Origin: Noviherbaspirillum autotrophicum
GTDB taxonomy: Bacteria; Pseudomonadota; Gammaproteobacteria; Burkholderiales; Burkholderiaceae_D
NCBI RefSeq assembly: GCF_000818395.1
Contig: NZ_JWJG01000028.1
Coordinates: 4,790,615-4,854,614 of the forward strand
Reading direction: 5' to 3'
DNA length: 64,000 nt
Notes under the pieces: generated by a model
Told to the model about the DNA's origin: nothing
Databases searched by the model: none
The model's input: only the letters and a program-made list of their open reading frames with translations
Shown here: piece by piece, positions 1 through 8,185 of the stretch
Layout of the letters: every line of letters begins with the position of its first letter
How positions within the stretch are numbered: the stretch's first letter is position 1
Made by a program: the position numbers and the translations under genes

Positions 1-560
1 ATGCATATCGCAAGGCGTTCCCGCGCGTGACGCTGTCGCTGTCGGAAATGCCGACGCTGCGCCAGGTGGAGGCGATCCGGGAGCAGCGCATCGACCTCGG
101 CTTTCTGCGCCCGCCGGAAGCGTCGCTGTCGCGCGAGGTGGCGCTGACGCCATTGCGGCGCGATCCGCTGATGCTGGTGGCGCCCAGCAGCCATGCGCTG
201 ATGCGGCGCGCCTCGGTCGCCATCAAGGAGCTGTCCGACCAGCCGTTCGTGATGTTTTCCGCCGACGCCGGCACCGGCGTGCAGTCGCTGGTGCTGCGCC
301 TGTGCCGCGAGGCTGGATTCGAGCCGAAGACCGCGCTGCAGGCGCGCGAGGGATCGACCATCATCGGCCTGGTCGCGGCCGGCTGCGGCATTGCCATCCT
401 GCCCGAGTCGTTCAATGCCATCCGCATCAAGGGCGTGGGCTACCTGCCGCTAGCGGACCGCGCCGCGAAAACGCAGCTCATGCTCGCCCGGCATACCACC
501 CACCGCTCCGCCCTGGCCGATTCCTTCGTCGAACTCGCCCTGCGCGCGGTCGCCAAATAG
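1..560 (+). CDS. LysR-family transcriptional regulator, C-terminal part (5' end outside window)
   Basis: The reading frame is open from base 3 without an initiating start, so the gene begins before the window. About 185 residues of the effector-binding half are present. They have the LysR-substrate pattern: a strand with an E-x-R-x-D-L-G-F-L core, an L-M-L-V-A-P strand, then a G-L-V-A-A-G-C-G-I-A-I-L-P segment near the end, which is a hallmark of this periplasmic-binding-protein-like fold. The helix-turn-helix half is missing, so target and inducer cannot be judged. The next gene lies 142 bp downstream on the same strand and encodes an unknown protein. The family call is firm; the regulon is unknown. 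Confidence 0.88.
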   Translation, partial: AYRKAFPRVTLSLSEMPTLRQVEAIREQRIDLGFLRPPEASLSREVALTPLRRDPLMLVAPSSHALMRRASVAIKELSDQPFVMFSADAGTGVQSLVLRLCREAGFEPKTALQAREGSTIIGLVAAGCGIAILPESFNAIRIKGVGYLPLADRAAKTQLMLARHTTHRSALADSFVELALRAVAK

Positions 561-562
561 CA

Positions 563-615
563 AACACTCCAGGCCGCCGCTGCGCGGCCAGCGGCGGGCG
601 ACTGGAAAGAGTGTT
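563..615. terminator. Nested inverted repeat after the LysR gene
   Basis: A perfect 9-bp stem (CCGCCGCTG/CAGCGGCGG, loop CGCGGC) lies at 574-597. It is flanked by an outer repeat, AACACTC at 563-569 and GAGTGTT at 609-615. It sits just after the stop codon at 560. No T-tract follows the inner stem, so it is only a possible terminator or mRNA 3' structure. Confidence 0.35.
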
Positions 616-702
616 AATCAGCACGTCCCCGACCGGGCGGGAACCATTTCCCCGCCGGGCCAGCTCCAAGTAACATCGCGCTCTTGAGCACGAAAGCTTA
701 CG

Positions 703-984
703 ATGGAAAAATTTCTAATTCAAAACGAGTTCGGCCAGCCGCAGGAATTGCTAGGCGAAGAAATTGTCGTGCCCGGCTTCGAAGAACTACAGTTCATCCT
801 GCATGCATGGCTGTACGACAAGCGCGGCGGCTGGGCAGTGACGGAACGCTCTTCCGGCAAGCGAATCACCAGCGGCCCGCAGGGCACCGAGCATCTGGCC
901 CAAGAACAGCTGGAGCGGCAACTGCGCCTGCATGGCAAGGACGCGCTGATGCGCGTGCTGGGCAAGGGACCGCTGTCGAGCTAA
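703..984 (+). CDS. Hypothetical protein, 93 aa
   Basis: This is a small soluble acidic protein starting at an ATG. It has no signal peptide or membrane segment. Aromatic and charged residues alternate (F-E-E-L-Q-F-I-L-H-A-W-L-Y-D), followed by a basic stretch and an amphipathic helix (E-Q-L-E-R-Q-L-R-L-H-G). I do not recognise the family. Codon use matches the genome, with G/C at third positions, and the frame is clean, so it is probably a real gene. It is followed 19 bp later by the DUF1810 gene on the same strand, and the two may be co-transcribed. Confidence 0.6.
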   Translation: MEKFLIQNEFGQPQELLGEEIVVPGFEELQFILHAWLYDKRGGWAVTERSSGKRITSGPQGTEHLAQEQLERQLRLHGKDALMRVLGKGPLSS

Positions 985-1003
985 GCGCCTGTTTGAAAAC
1001 GTC

Positions 1004-1423
1004 ATGCACGACCAATACCACCTGCAACGCTTCGTCGACGCGCAGCAACCGGTCTATGCAACCGTCTGCGCGGAATTGCGCGCGGGCCGCAAGCGCAGCC
1101 ACTGGATGTGGTTCATCTTCCCGCAGATCGCGGGCCTGGGACATAGCGCCATGGCGCAGCGCTTTGCGCTGTCGTCGCTGGAGGAAGCGCGCGCCTATCT
1201 GGCGCATCCGCTGCTCGGCGCCCGGCTGCGCGAATGCAGCGGCATCGTCGCGTCGCTGGAGGAGCGCTCGGCGGAGGACATCTTCGGCTATCCCGACGAC
1301 CTGAAATTCCGTTCGTCGATGACGCTGTTCGCGCAGGCCGACGACGGCGCTTCCGTCTTCGATGCCTGCCTGCGCAAGTACTTCGGCGGCGAGCCGGATC
1401 GCGCCACGCTCGACCGGCTCTGA
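1004..1423 (+). CDS. DUF1810 family protein
   Basis: The 139-residue protein matches the DUF1810 (YbiA-neighbour calpastatin-like) pattern over its whole length. It has an N-terminal L-x-R-F-V-x-A-Q, the signature S-H-W-M-W-F-I-F-P-Q near residue 36, an A-R-A-Y-L-x-H-P-x-L-G helix, and a C-terminal L-F-A-Q plus F-x-A-C-L-x-K-Y-F-x-G segment. The length is normal for the family. The biochemical role of the family is not established. Its stop codon abuts that of the convergent thioesterase gene with no spacer, TGA on one strand and TCA on the other. Confidence 0.85.
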   Translation: MHDQYHLQRFVDAQQPVYATVCAELRAGRKRSHWMWFIFPQIAGLGHSAMAQRFALSSLEEARAYLAHPLLGARLRECSGIVASLEERSAEDIFGYPDDLKFRSSMTLFAQADDGASVFDACLRKYFGGEPDRATLDRL

Positions 1424-1852
1424 TCAGCGCTGGCGATCGACGACCGCCATGGTCAGCCGCGAGATGCAGACCAGCTGGCCGGCATCGTCCACGATGCGGA
1501 TCTCCCACACCTGGGTGGTGCGTCCCAAGTGAAACGGGCGAGCGGTCGCGCTCACCCATCCGGCCCGCGCGCCGCGCACATGGTTGGCGTTGATGTCGAG
1601 GCCGACGCAATACGACCGCTCTTCATCCACGCACAGATTGGCGGCGCAACTGCCCACCGTTTCCGCCAGCAGGACCGACGCGCCGCCATGCAGGATGCCG
1701 AACGGCTGCACGGTGCGCGCGTCGACCGGCATGCGCGCCGACAGCCAGTCGTCGCCGATGCCGGTGAATTCGATGCCGAGCCGCTCGGCGGCGGTATTCC
1801 TGTTCCAGTTCTGCAGGTCTTCCAGGCTTTTTTCTTTTTTCCAGATTGGCAT
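1424..1852 (-). CDS. PaaI/YdiI-type hotdog-fold thioesterase
   Basis: The 142-residue protein is a single hotdog domain. The acyl-CoA thioesterase signature is visible at residues 50-65 (P-F-G-I-L-H-G-G-A-S-V-L-L-A-E-T), with the His-Gly-Gly turn and the catalytic Glu of the PaaI/MenI/YdiI branch. The N-terminus (W-N-R-N-T-A-A-E-R-L-G-I-E-F) is typical of YdiI/EntH-like enzymes, which hydrolyse aromatic or acyl-CoA esters. The substrate cannot be read from the sequence. The gene stands alone, converging on the DUF1810 gene. The start ATG is the first in frame; the upstream 100 bp is AT-rich. Confidence 0.87.
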   Translation of the reverse strand: MPIWKKEKSLEDLQNWNRNTAAERLGIEFTGIGDDWLSARMPVDARTVQPFGILHGGASVLLAETVGSCAANLCVDEERSYCVGLDINANHVRGARAGWVSATARPFHLGRTTQVWEIRIVDDAGQLVCISRLTMAVVDRQR

Positions 1853-2205
1853 AAGGTTTGATGTGAATCGAGCAGGCAGGATCGCCTTTTTGTTGTAGCG
1901 ACAATTTTACGGCGTTACTCCAAATCATGCCGTGGGACAAAGCGATGCGCGGCTTTTTTCATGCCCGCACCGTTAGCGAGACAAGAAGCACAAGCCGCCT
2001 CCTGGCCAGTTGCCGCCACTGATGATGCCTTGATGCACTTCGATCACTCGCCGGACGTTTCCGGTATCAGCGACGCAGGTGCATTTGCCAGATCAACTGG
2101 AAAGCCGCGTAAATTTCACTCCCCATCTCTCATGGACTTTCTTCTTGAAAATCCAACCGATTTTGGTGCCCCGGCGGCCTTCAACGATGATATCTTTAGC
2201 CGGTG
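1853..2205. other. Intergenic stretch with no well-supported gene
   Basis: The only sizeable frame is a plus-strand 82-codon ORF at 1961-2209. Its predicted product has no recognisable motif, no clear ribosome binding site and no coding-type third-position bias. I see no RNA gene, repeat or strong terminator. The left end should hold the promoter of the minus-strand thioesterase. GC falls towards the right-hand side, where the AT-richer patch begins. Confidence 0.4.
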
Positions 2206-2445
2206 TTAACTGAATAAAAACGTTAACGACTGTGCACTGGAGCACACATTCTCTCCTCCACCCTCAAGTTTCCGTTCCAAGTGCCACTTACCTTCACTGC
2301 AATTCAATGCAACTTCCATAGGCAGCTTGACACTCATTGGCTCCATCGTCCGGTCGATATCTTCTCCGACAGCATCAACTGTAATGATGTCTCCTTGCTC
2401 ATGTTGCCGTACCAAGACTCGCTCTGGATGGACGATTTGATTCAT
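2206..2445 (-). CDS. Hypothetical protein fragment, probably the 3' part of a split gene
   Basis: This 79-residue frame starts at an ATG 8 bp after the stop of the upstream minus-strand ORF, in a different frame. It has no signal peptide. The product reads like the second half of a small secreted protein: H-P-E-R-V-x-V, then K-L-P-M-E-V, then E-G-K-W-H-L-E-R-K-L-E-G-G-G-E-N. The upstream ORF (2454-2678) supplies a signal peptide and a plausible first half, so a frameshift in one ancestral gene is the simplest reading. GC is about 50%, clearly below the window average, which may mean acquired DNA. Function unknown. Confidence 0.45.
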   Translation of the reverse strand: MNQIVHPERVLVRQHEQGDIITVDAVGEDIDRTMEPMSVKLPMEVALNCSEGKWHLERKLEGGGENVCSSAQSLTFLFS

Positions 2446-2453
2446 TCCAACTA

Positions 2454-2678
2454 TTAAGGCGAACCTGTCAAATCGAGATATTGGATTTGCGGCGCGATAT
2501 TCGGCGTCAACTCTGGCGTCACCACCTTCTCTTCATAATGTATCCATTCTCCGTAAAATTCATACTGCCCTGAGAGATTAGGGCAGCTACTGGCCCTCTG
2601 ATTTAATTCCTCAACGACAGCATTTTGCGATAATGCCAAGAAAGTAATCACCACAATCAGCGATTTAATTTGCGGCAT
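2454..2678 (-). CDS. Small secreted hypothetical protein, probably the 5' part of a split gene
   Basis: About 74 residues. The N-terminus is a likely signal peptide (basic start, then a hydrophobic L-I-V-V-I-T-F-L-A-L core). The mature part opens with C-P-N-L-S-G-Q-Y, a beginning I have seen on small periplasmic hypothetical proteins. The ATG at 2678 is preferred over a GTG one codon upstream. The frame closes at T-G-S-P-stop, and the neighbouring ORF continues in another frame, so the pair may be a frameshifted pseudogene. The region is AT-richer than its surroundings. No function can be assigned. Confidence 0.45.
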   Translation of the reverse strand: MPQIKSLIVVITFLALSQNAVVEELNQRASSCPNLSGQYEFYGEWIHYEEKVVTPELTPNIAPQIQYLDLTGSP

Positions 2679-2772
2679 CACACATTCTCAGAATGTCAAC
2701 CATGAAATATGAACCTGAATTAAATCGGCAAATATTTCGAGTCACGATTCTTCTTTTTATTTATTGATACGC

Positions 2773-3786
2773 TTATTCTAATTTCCAAACAACAGGCACT
2801 CTTACCCAAGCCTTGACGACGCTACCGTCTTTGCTGGCCGGATGAAATTTACAGGACCACATGGCTGCTTGAGCGGCATTATCTAGCTTTGCGTACCCAC
2901 TTGAGTTCAGAACAATTGCGCTTGCGACCTGCCCATCTGTGTCAATCAAGAGCGCCAGTAACGTAGCACCTTGTTCACCCTTTCGCCGGGATGGGGCAGG
3001 ATAATCTGGCATGTCGCAAGGTTTCAAATAGGCGGCCGATTCGTTGCCCGCTTTGGACGTATTCGGCAGAGGCGCATTCTTCCTATCCGCTTCATATGTG
3101 GCCAATTCTTTTCTGATCAGATCAAGCTCCATCCTACGATGTTCAATTTGAGCCAATGCAGAGTTGTACAAAGGGCGCAATTCCTCGCTCTTCGCACGAT
3201 CCGCAGTATTCTTAAATGTCGCGAGCGTTTCTTGCTTGTTCTCACTACATTCGTACGCGATGACAAGCGCCGATATGGCGTCTCTCCGTTTTCCTTGGTT
3301 CGCAAGTGAGAGCGCCAGTGCTGTCCATGTTGTCGACGTCAGTGGAACAAGCCGCAGCGATGACTTGAAGATAGTTTCTGCTTCCTTATTGCGCCCAGCG
3401 AAAAGCAAAGATTTGCCGAGCAAATACAACATCTCTTCGGATTGCGGCGCGAGGTTTGTCGCCTCGGTGAGAGGAGGAATCGCTCCGGCAAAATCTTCCT
3501 CTTCCATTTTGCGAATTCCGTCTGCTATCAAATGGTGGGAGCTTGAAGGTGGGCGCGACATCCCATATCTCACCAATGCGACCGGCGGTTTCATAATGCG
3601 CATCATTGCTTGATATACCAGCTTGGCATTGAACGGATTACCGGCGGACAGAACTACGCTGATCTCGTCATCGGTGGGCTTTTCAAACTGATCCAGAATA
3701 TCCTGCGCAACATGCGCGAAACATAATTGGCATGCAAAAGATGTTGCGCAGGCGGCCTTGAGTCGTCTCAGATTTTTTCGATTCAT
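2773..3786 (-). CDS. TPR-repeat protein with C-terminal TonB-like domain
   Basis: 337 residues. The middle (about 90-190) carries TPR-like helical pairs (D-F-A-G-A-I-P-P-L-T-E-A-T-N-L-A-P, then L-L-G-K-S-L-L-F-A-G-R-N-K-E-A-E-T-I-F). The last ~90 residues resemble a TonB C-terminal domain: P-D-Y-P-A-P-S-R-R-K-G-E-Q-G, L-L-I-D-T-D-G-Q-V, N-S-S-G-Y-A-K-L-D-N-A-A and a final V-P-V-V-W-K-L-E. The N-terminus is basic with a weak hydrophobic patch, so a membrane anchor is uncertain. There is no exbB/exbD nearby, so classical energy transduction is not implied. GC (about 50%) is unlike the surrounding genes. Confidence 0.65.
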   Translation of the reverse strand: MNRKNLRRLKAACATSFACQLCFAHVAQDILDQFEKPTDDEISVVLSAGNPFNAKLVYQAMMRIMKPPVALVRYGMSRPPSSSHHLIADGIRKMEEEDFAGAIPPLTEATNLAPQSEEMLYLLGKSLLFAGRNKEAETIFKSSLRLVPLTSTTWTALALSLANQGKRRDAISALVIAYECSENKQETLATFKNTADRAKSEELRPLYNSALAQIEHRRMELDLIRKELATYEADRKNAPLPNTSKAGNESAAYLKPCDMPDYPAPSRRKGEQGATLLALLIDTDGQVASAIVLNSSGYAKLDNAAQAAMWSCKFHPASKDGSVVKAWVRVPVVWKLE

Positions 3787-3884
3787 TCAATAAGACTCAA
3801 TAAAGCAATCACTTGCCTGGAATGTCTGATGCTCAGTACGCAGCGAGTTTGACCCTGGTGTCTTTTCCCTTACGTCGCTCTATG

Positions 3885-3917
3885 AAAAAAGGGTACGTCC
3901 CAAACGTACCCTTTTTC
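3885..3917 (-). terminator. Rho-independent terminator of the secreted hydrolase gene
   Basis: A perfect stem GGGTACGT/ACGTACCC with loop CCCAA is extended by an A-run pairing with a T-run. On the minus strand it ends in a run of T, just past the stop of the hydrolase gene that ends at 3932. This is a textbook intrinsic terminator and could also act on the opposite strand. Confidence 0.88.
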
Positions 3918-3931
3918 ATTGCATTCGCCGA

Positions 3932-6061
3932 TTACGGCAGATAGCTCAGCGTTTCCGGCAGCGGCGGATTGACCGGCACTTCGAAGAAGGGACCGGCGCC
4001 GTCCGGATCGATTACCGTGGCACCATGGGTCGCGAAGAACACCGCCATCTGCTGCTGCGCGCCCACCGCATACGGCGCTGCCGCGGCGATGCCGATGTTG
4101 GTCAGGAAGGTGTGCGGATTCTTCGGCACGCCCGGATTGGCGGCATGGGCCAGGTCGTTGCGGAACAGCGTGGCATTGCCAGCCAGCCCGCCTGCGCGCA
4201 GGATCGCCGTGGTGGTCGGATTAGGCACGGTGCCGTCGCCCTTGGCGAACTGGAACAGCACCGGCTTGGCCGCGCTGCCCGGCAGCGGCTGCAGGCGGAT
4301 GAATGGCGCGTATGCTACCGGGTTGCCGGCCTGCTGCACCCACTCATTGCGATCCAGTAACTGCGCAATCGCCATTGCACCAGGCACGTTGTTGACGACC
4401 GGCGCCTGGTCGCGCAACGGGATGTTTTCATTGAAGGCGATGCCGCTTGCGTCGTTGACGTTGATCAGCGACGGCACGCGCGTGGCCAACGCAAAGCCGG
4501 TCAGCGGGCGGAATGCGCCCAGCCGCGCCACTTCGGCAATCGAGCCGCCCGCCACGTTCGGCACGCCGGCCTTGATGTTGGGCTCGACGCCGAGCAGGAT
4601 GGTGCCGTAGATGCCGCCGAACGACTGCCCCGCATAGTAGATGCGCTGCGCATTGAGGTCGGCCGTGCCGTCGCCGTCGAGGTCCATGCCGGTTTCGACT
4701 TCGCGCACGAGTTGCATCAGGTCGATCACAGTCTGGCGCAGGCCGTCGCGGTTGCTGATGATGGTGCGCGGCGGCGCGGCGTTGACGCCTTCGGTCGAAT
4801 CGATGGTGCCGTTGCCATCCTGGTCGATGCCGCGCCCGCCGGCGCTGATCGTGACCGGCTCGCCGGCGGTGCGTTGCACGGTAAGCGTGCCGAGCGCGCC
4901 GCCGCCATGGCCGACGACGTTGATCGACAGCGTGGCGATGCCGCGCGAGGCGAGCACCGAAGCCACCGCCCATGGTGCGCCGTACATGCTGTCGGTGAAG
5001 CCGTGGCCGAAGATCGCCACCGGCCAGCCGCCGGCCGGCTTAGTTCCGGCGGGCACGAACAGCTGGAACATCAATGCGTTGCTGCCCTGCGGCTGCGGCT
5101 GGCCGGTCAGGGTGCCGGTGGCGGGGATGAATTTGCCTGCCGTCTGGTAATCGGGCGAGTTGAACCTGCCGTAGGCGATCTGCCCGACCGCGCCCGGGAC
5201 AACGTGCAGCGCCGCCAGCGGCAATGCCGACGGCGTGAAGGCGGGCGCGCTGCCGGTCTGGCGGTTGAACTGGATGCCGGTGAGGCCGGCCAGCGGGAAC
5301 ACGGCGCGCACCGTATTGCCGGCACTGCTGCCGACCATGAAGCTGGCCGGCGCCGGCGTGCTCTGCTTGATGCGGCGCATGATCTTATACAGGTCGGCGC
5401 TGATGCTCTGGGTGGTAAACAGGCTGGCCGCCACCAGCTTGTGCTTACCGAAATGGCGCTGCCGCGCCGCGTCGCGCAACTCGCGCAGGTACTCGCTGCT
5501 GTCACGGACCTGCCCGGCGCCGAACATGTCGCCCAAGCCATCCGACTTGAGCGGCTTGCCGCTCGCATCGCGCACGCCGTCGGTGATGACCAGCAAATAG
5601 CGCGAATGCTCGTTGAGCAAGGCATCCGACTCGACGGCCAGCGTCCTGGTTTCCGGGTCCCACAACACTTGATTGATGCCGACTTTCTGCCCGGCGCCCG
5701 CCATGGTCAGGGTATCGCCCAGGTTCAGCAGGAAGACCGTGTCGCTGTTGACGCTGCTTACGTCGATATCACCGGTAAACGGAATCGTGATGCGCGGCTG
5801 GGTGGAAAAGCCGTCGAGCGTGTTGATGACGTCAATATCGGCGCAGTCGCTGGGGCGCACCGCGCAATTCGGCTTGGGCAGGTTGACGCGGCGGTACGTG
5901 TTTTGCGACCAGTCCGCCACCGTGAAGCGGTTCGATGGAAAGGGGCCGGCGGCCGGGTCGGACAGGTCGAACTTCACGCTGACGCCATCGGCCAGCGCCG
6001 CCAGCGGCAGGCACGACAATACCAGGGCAGCCGCCAGCCGGCGGCCAGATGAACGGTACAT
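3932..6061 (-). CDS. Secreted lipase/esterase-like alpha/beta hydrolase
   Basis: 709 residues with a clear signal peptide (R-R-L-A-A-A-L-V-L-S-C-L-P-L-A-A-L-A). A long N-terminal region (about 20-260), including a calcium/Ig-like section (I-P-F-T-G-D-I-D-V-S-S-V-N-S-D-T-V-F-L-L-N), precedes an alpha/beta hydrolase core. The core shows an oxyanion-type G-H-G-F near residue 350, then Y-Y-A-G-Q-S-F-G-G-I-Y-G, where Ser in G-x-S-x-G is the probable nucleophile. A D-G-D-G-T-A-D-L calcium-loop-like motif sits just before it. The layout resembles bacterial virulence-factor-lipase-like proteins; substrate unknown. It has a good AGGAG-type ribosome site and its own terminator, so it is probably monocistronic. 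Confidence 0.8.
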   Translation of the reverse strand: MYRSSGRRLAAALVLSCLPLAALADGVSVKFDLSDPAAGPFPSNRFTVADWSQNTYRRVNLPKPNCAVRPSDCADIDVINTLDGFSTQPRITIPFTGDIDVSSVNSDTVFLLNLGDTLTMAGAGQKVGINQVLWDPETRTLAVESDALLNEHSRYLLVITDGVRDASGKPLKSDGLGDMFGAGQVRDSSEYLRELRDAARQRHFGKHKLVAASLFTTQSISADLYKIMRRIKQSTPAPASFMVGSSAGNTVRAVFPLAGLTGIQFNRQTGSAPAFTPSALPLAALHVVPGAVGQIAYGRFNSPDYQTAGKFIPATGTLTGQPQPQGSNALMFQLFVPAGTKPAGGWPVAIFGHGFTDSMYGAPWAVASVLASRGIATLSINVVGHGGGALGTLTVQRTAGEPVTISAGGRGIDQDGNGTIDSTEGVNAAPPRTIISNRDGLRQTVIDLMQLVREVETGMDLDGDGTADLNAQRIYYAGQSFGGIYGTILLGVEPNIKAGVPNVAGGSIAEVARLGAFRPLTGFALATRVPSLINVNDASGIAFNENIPLRDQAPVVNNVPGAMAIAQLLDRNEWVQQAGNPVAYAPFIRLQPLPGSAAKPVLFQFAKGDGTVPNPTTTAILRAGGLAGNATLFRNDLAHAANPGVPKNPHTFLTNIGIAAAAPYAVGAQQQMAVFFATHGATVIDPDGAGPFFEVPVNPPLPETLSYLP

Positions 6062-6269
6062 GCTTGTCTCCTCTTTTTGGATTGTTCTGGGTGCGGGGAT
6101 TAAGCCGGCTGGAATGGAAGGCAGTTGCAGGCTTAACTCTTGTCACAGTAGCGAGGTCTCAAGCAGGAAATCTTGTTGGTTATCAAGTTTGTGCTTGTGA
6201 CATCGTCACTGGCGCTGCAAGGTCAAGCCCGGCTTGTCGCGGCCGGAAAGAGGAGACAGGGCGCGGCGC

Positions 6270-6602
6270 TCAGCTAGCGCGGTCGATTTGCGCGAGCGCA
6301 TCGCGAATGGCGCGCGCATCGCCCGGACGCACCAGACGGGCGACTTCCTTGCCGTTGTCGAGGAAGATCAGCGTCGGCCACAGCTTGACCCGGTACGAGC
6401 GCCCGAGCGGCCGGCCTCTGCCGTCCTCGACCTTGATGTGCCGCACCTGCGGATGGGCGGCGAAGGCGTCCGCCAGCAGGGGTTGCGCGGCCCGGCAGAA
6501 GCCGCACCAGGGCGCGCCGAATTCGAGCACGGCCGGGCCGTCGAGCGAATCGATTTGCGCACGCTCCGGTTCGGTCGCGGCATAGACGTCGTTCATCGCC
6601 AT
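6270..6602 (-). CDS. Thioredoxin-family protein
   Basis: 110 residues forming one thioredoxin fold. The active site is W-C-G-F-C around residues 32-36 (F-G-A-P-W-C-G-F-C), and the conserved cis-Pro loop is L-W-P-T-L-I-F-L near residue 75. There is no signal peptide, so it should act in the cytoplasm as a disulfide reductant. The middle Gly-Phe differs from the Gly-Pro of housekeeping thioredoxins, suggesting a specialised partner. GAGGGG lies 6 bp upstream of the chosen ATG. The DTW gene lies just upstream on the same strand (43 bp) and may be co-transcribed. Confidence 0.87.
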   Translation of the reverse strand: MAMNDVYAATEPERAQIDSLDGPAVLEFGAPWCGFCRAAQPLLADAFAAHPQVRHIKVEDGRGRPLGRSYRVKLWPTLIFLDNGKEVARLVRPGDARAIRDALAQIDRAS

Positions 6603-6644
6603 GTTGGCCCCTCGCTGTCACGGAAAATTCTGTCGCCTTTTAGC

Positions 6645-7319
6645 TTAGCAGCTCTGTCCGGCCGGCGCTTGCTGCGGGCGGAAAGCCAGCTGCTGCGCCA
6701 CGAAGCCGTTGAACGCCTGGAGCAGGGGCCGGTATTTCGCCTCATCCTGTTCGAGGTGCATCAGCGCGTAACAGGCCGCTTCCAGCGTGGACAACTGGTG
6801 CGCGCCATGGGCCTTGCGGATCAGGTATTGCGAAGCGGGCGGCTCCCGCAGGGCCAGGCGCGGCAACGCTTGCAGCAGAGGGTTGGCATAGAGCATTTTC
6901 CGGCTCTTGCGCCAGGTGCCATCCAGCACCACGAGCCGCAGCCGGCCGGGGTCGTCCAGCGGCACACCGGCCAGCGGCGGTACTGGCGCGGTGCCCGCCG
7001 GCGTGTCGGGATACAGCAGGATGGCATGCCGGGGCGGCGCCTGCGATTTGCTGGCTTGCGTGCATGGCGCGAATGGCTCGTGCAGAAGCGCCGACAACTC
7101 CTGTTCGGCGAACGCTTCGCCGACGGCCAGCCGGCTGTGCGGCAGGCACAGGTGCAGCAGCCGCGCGCTGCCCTTGGCGTGGCCGACTTCCAGCGGATGC
7201 TGCAACACGAGCACCTCGACCGCATGTGCGACCGGTATCACCCACTGGCAGATGCAGGCCGACTGCGCGCGCTGGCAGCGGGCGCAGACAGGGCGGCGTG
7301 CGGAAGAACTCGAGGTCAT
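6645..7319 (-). CDS. DTW-domain protein, putative tRNA-uridine aminocarboxypropyltransferase
   Basis: 224 residues from the ATG at 7319. An N-terminal zinc-type cluster (C-x-R-C, then C-I-C) is followed by the DTW core: L-L-Y-P-D-T, then V-L-D-G-T-W-R-K-S-R-K-M-L, then L-R-E-P-P-A-S-Q-Y-L-I-R-K, then L-S-T-L-E-A. Characterised DTW proteins (TapT/DTWD2 class) add the acp3 group to uridine in tRNA using S-adenosylmethionine; this assignment is by family. A longer in-frame extension exists, but the ATG at 7319 overlaps the stop of the upstream permease gene by four bases (ATGA), so translational coupling fixes the start. Confidence 0.85.
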   Translation of the reverse strand: MTSSSSARRPVCARCQRAQSACICQWVIPVAHAVEVLVLQHPLEVGHAKGSARLLHLCLPHSRLAVGEAFAEQELSALLHEPFAPCTQASKSQAPPRHAILLYPDTPAGTAPVPPLAGVPLDDPGRLRLVVLDGTWRKSRKMLYANPLLQALPRLALREPPASQYLIRKAHGAHQLSTLEAACYALMHLEQDEAKYRPLLQAFNGFVAQQLAFRPQQAPAGQSC

Positions 7320-8185
7320 CGGTGCCGGTTCAGGATGACAAGCGCGATTCCGCCAAGAATCGCCACCGCGGCCAGCACGATGCGCAGCGTGACAGGTTCG
7401 CCGAGGAACAAGATGCCGCCCAGGGCGGCAATGACCGGAACGCTGAGCTGCAAGGTCGATGCCGTCGTCGCCCTCAGCGCCGGCAGCACCGTGTACCACA
7501 ACGCATAACCGATGCCCGAAGTGAGGGCTCCGGAGGCGACCGCATAGCCGACGCCTGCCGCATCAAGCCGGGCGCTGCCTGCCATGATGAGGCTGAGCAT
7601 GGCGGCAAACAGCGTGGCGCGGCAAAAATTGCCGGCCGTAACAGCGGTCGGATCGCCCGCCCCTTTGCCGCGCAGCGAATAGATGCCCCACGCGGCGCCG
7701 GCAGCCAGCATCAGGACGGCGCCCTGCAGCGGCGGCGCCGACAGCCCCGGCAGCAAGAGGCCGGCCAATCCCCCCAGCGCCAGCAGCAGCCCCAGCAGTT
7801 GCATGGCGCGCAGGCGCTCGCCGCTCCAGATGCCATAGCCGACCATGGTGGCCTGGACCGCGCCGAACAGCAGCAGCGCGCCGGTGCCGGCGGGCAGGCT
7901 GGTGTAGGCATAGGAAAAGCCGCCGGCATACGCAAACAGCGCGAATGCCGACAGCCAGCTGCCGCGCCCGTCCAGGCGCGCGCCGCGCTGGCGCACCAGT
8001 AGCCAGAGCACGAGCGCGCCGGATGCAATGCGGATCGTGGTGAAGCTGGCCGCATCGATGCCGGTGTGCTTGAGCGCGGCGCGGCACAGCAAGGAGTTGC
8101 CGGCGAACGCGATCATCGTAACCGCGACCAGCGCGGCCAGGGCAAGCGGCCGCCTCACAGCGGAGCTGTCCATTGCGGATTCCAT
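7316..8185 (-). CDS. EamA/DMT-family permease
   Basis: About 289 residues with roughly ten hydrophobic segments arranged as two EamA repeats. Typical elements are G-N-S-L-L-C-R-A-A-L near the start, Y-T-S-L-P-A-G-T-G-A-L-L in the first repeat, and the final L-G-E-P-V-T-L-R-I helix followed by A-I-L-G-G-I-A-L-V-I. These inner-membrane proteins export or import small metabolites; the substrate is not predictable. I chose the ATG at 8185 because GGGAGGTGGT stands directly before it. The gene overlaps the 3' end of the VOC gene upstream and the DTW gene downstream, indicating a three-gene operon. Confidence 0.87.
   Translation of the reverse strand: MESAMDSSAVRRPLALAALVAVTMIAFAGNSLLCRAALKHTGIDAASFTTIRIASGALVLWLLVRQRGARLDGRGSWLSAFALFAYAGGFSYAYTSLPAGTGALLLFGAVQATMVGYGIWSGERLRAMQLLGLLLALGGLAGLLLPGLSAPPLQGAVLMLAAGAAWGIYSLRGKGAGDPTAVTAGNFCRATLFAAMLSLIMAGSARLDAAGVGYAVASGALTSGIGYALWYTVLPALRATTASTLQLSVPVIAALGGILFLGEPVTLRIVLAAVAILGGIALVILNRHR

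Noticed and set aside
1961-2209. Plus-strand ORF of 82 codons
   Set aside because: No ribosome site, no motif and poor coding bias; kept only as a note in the gap entry.
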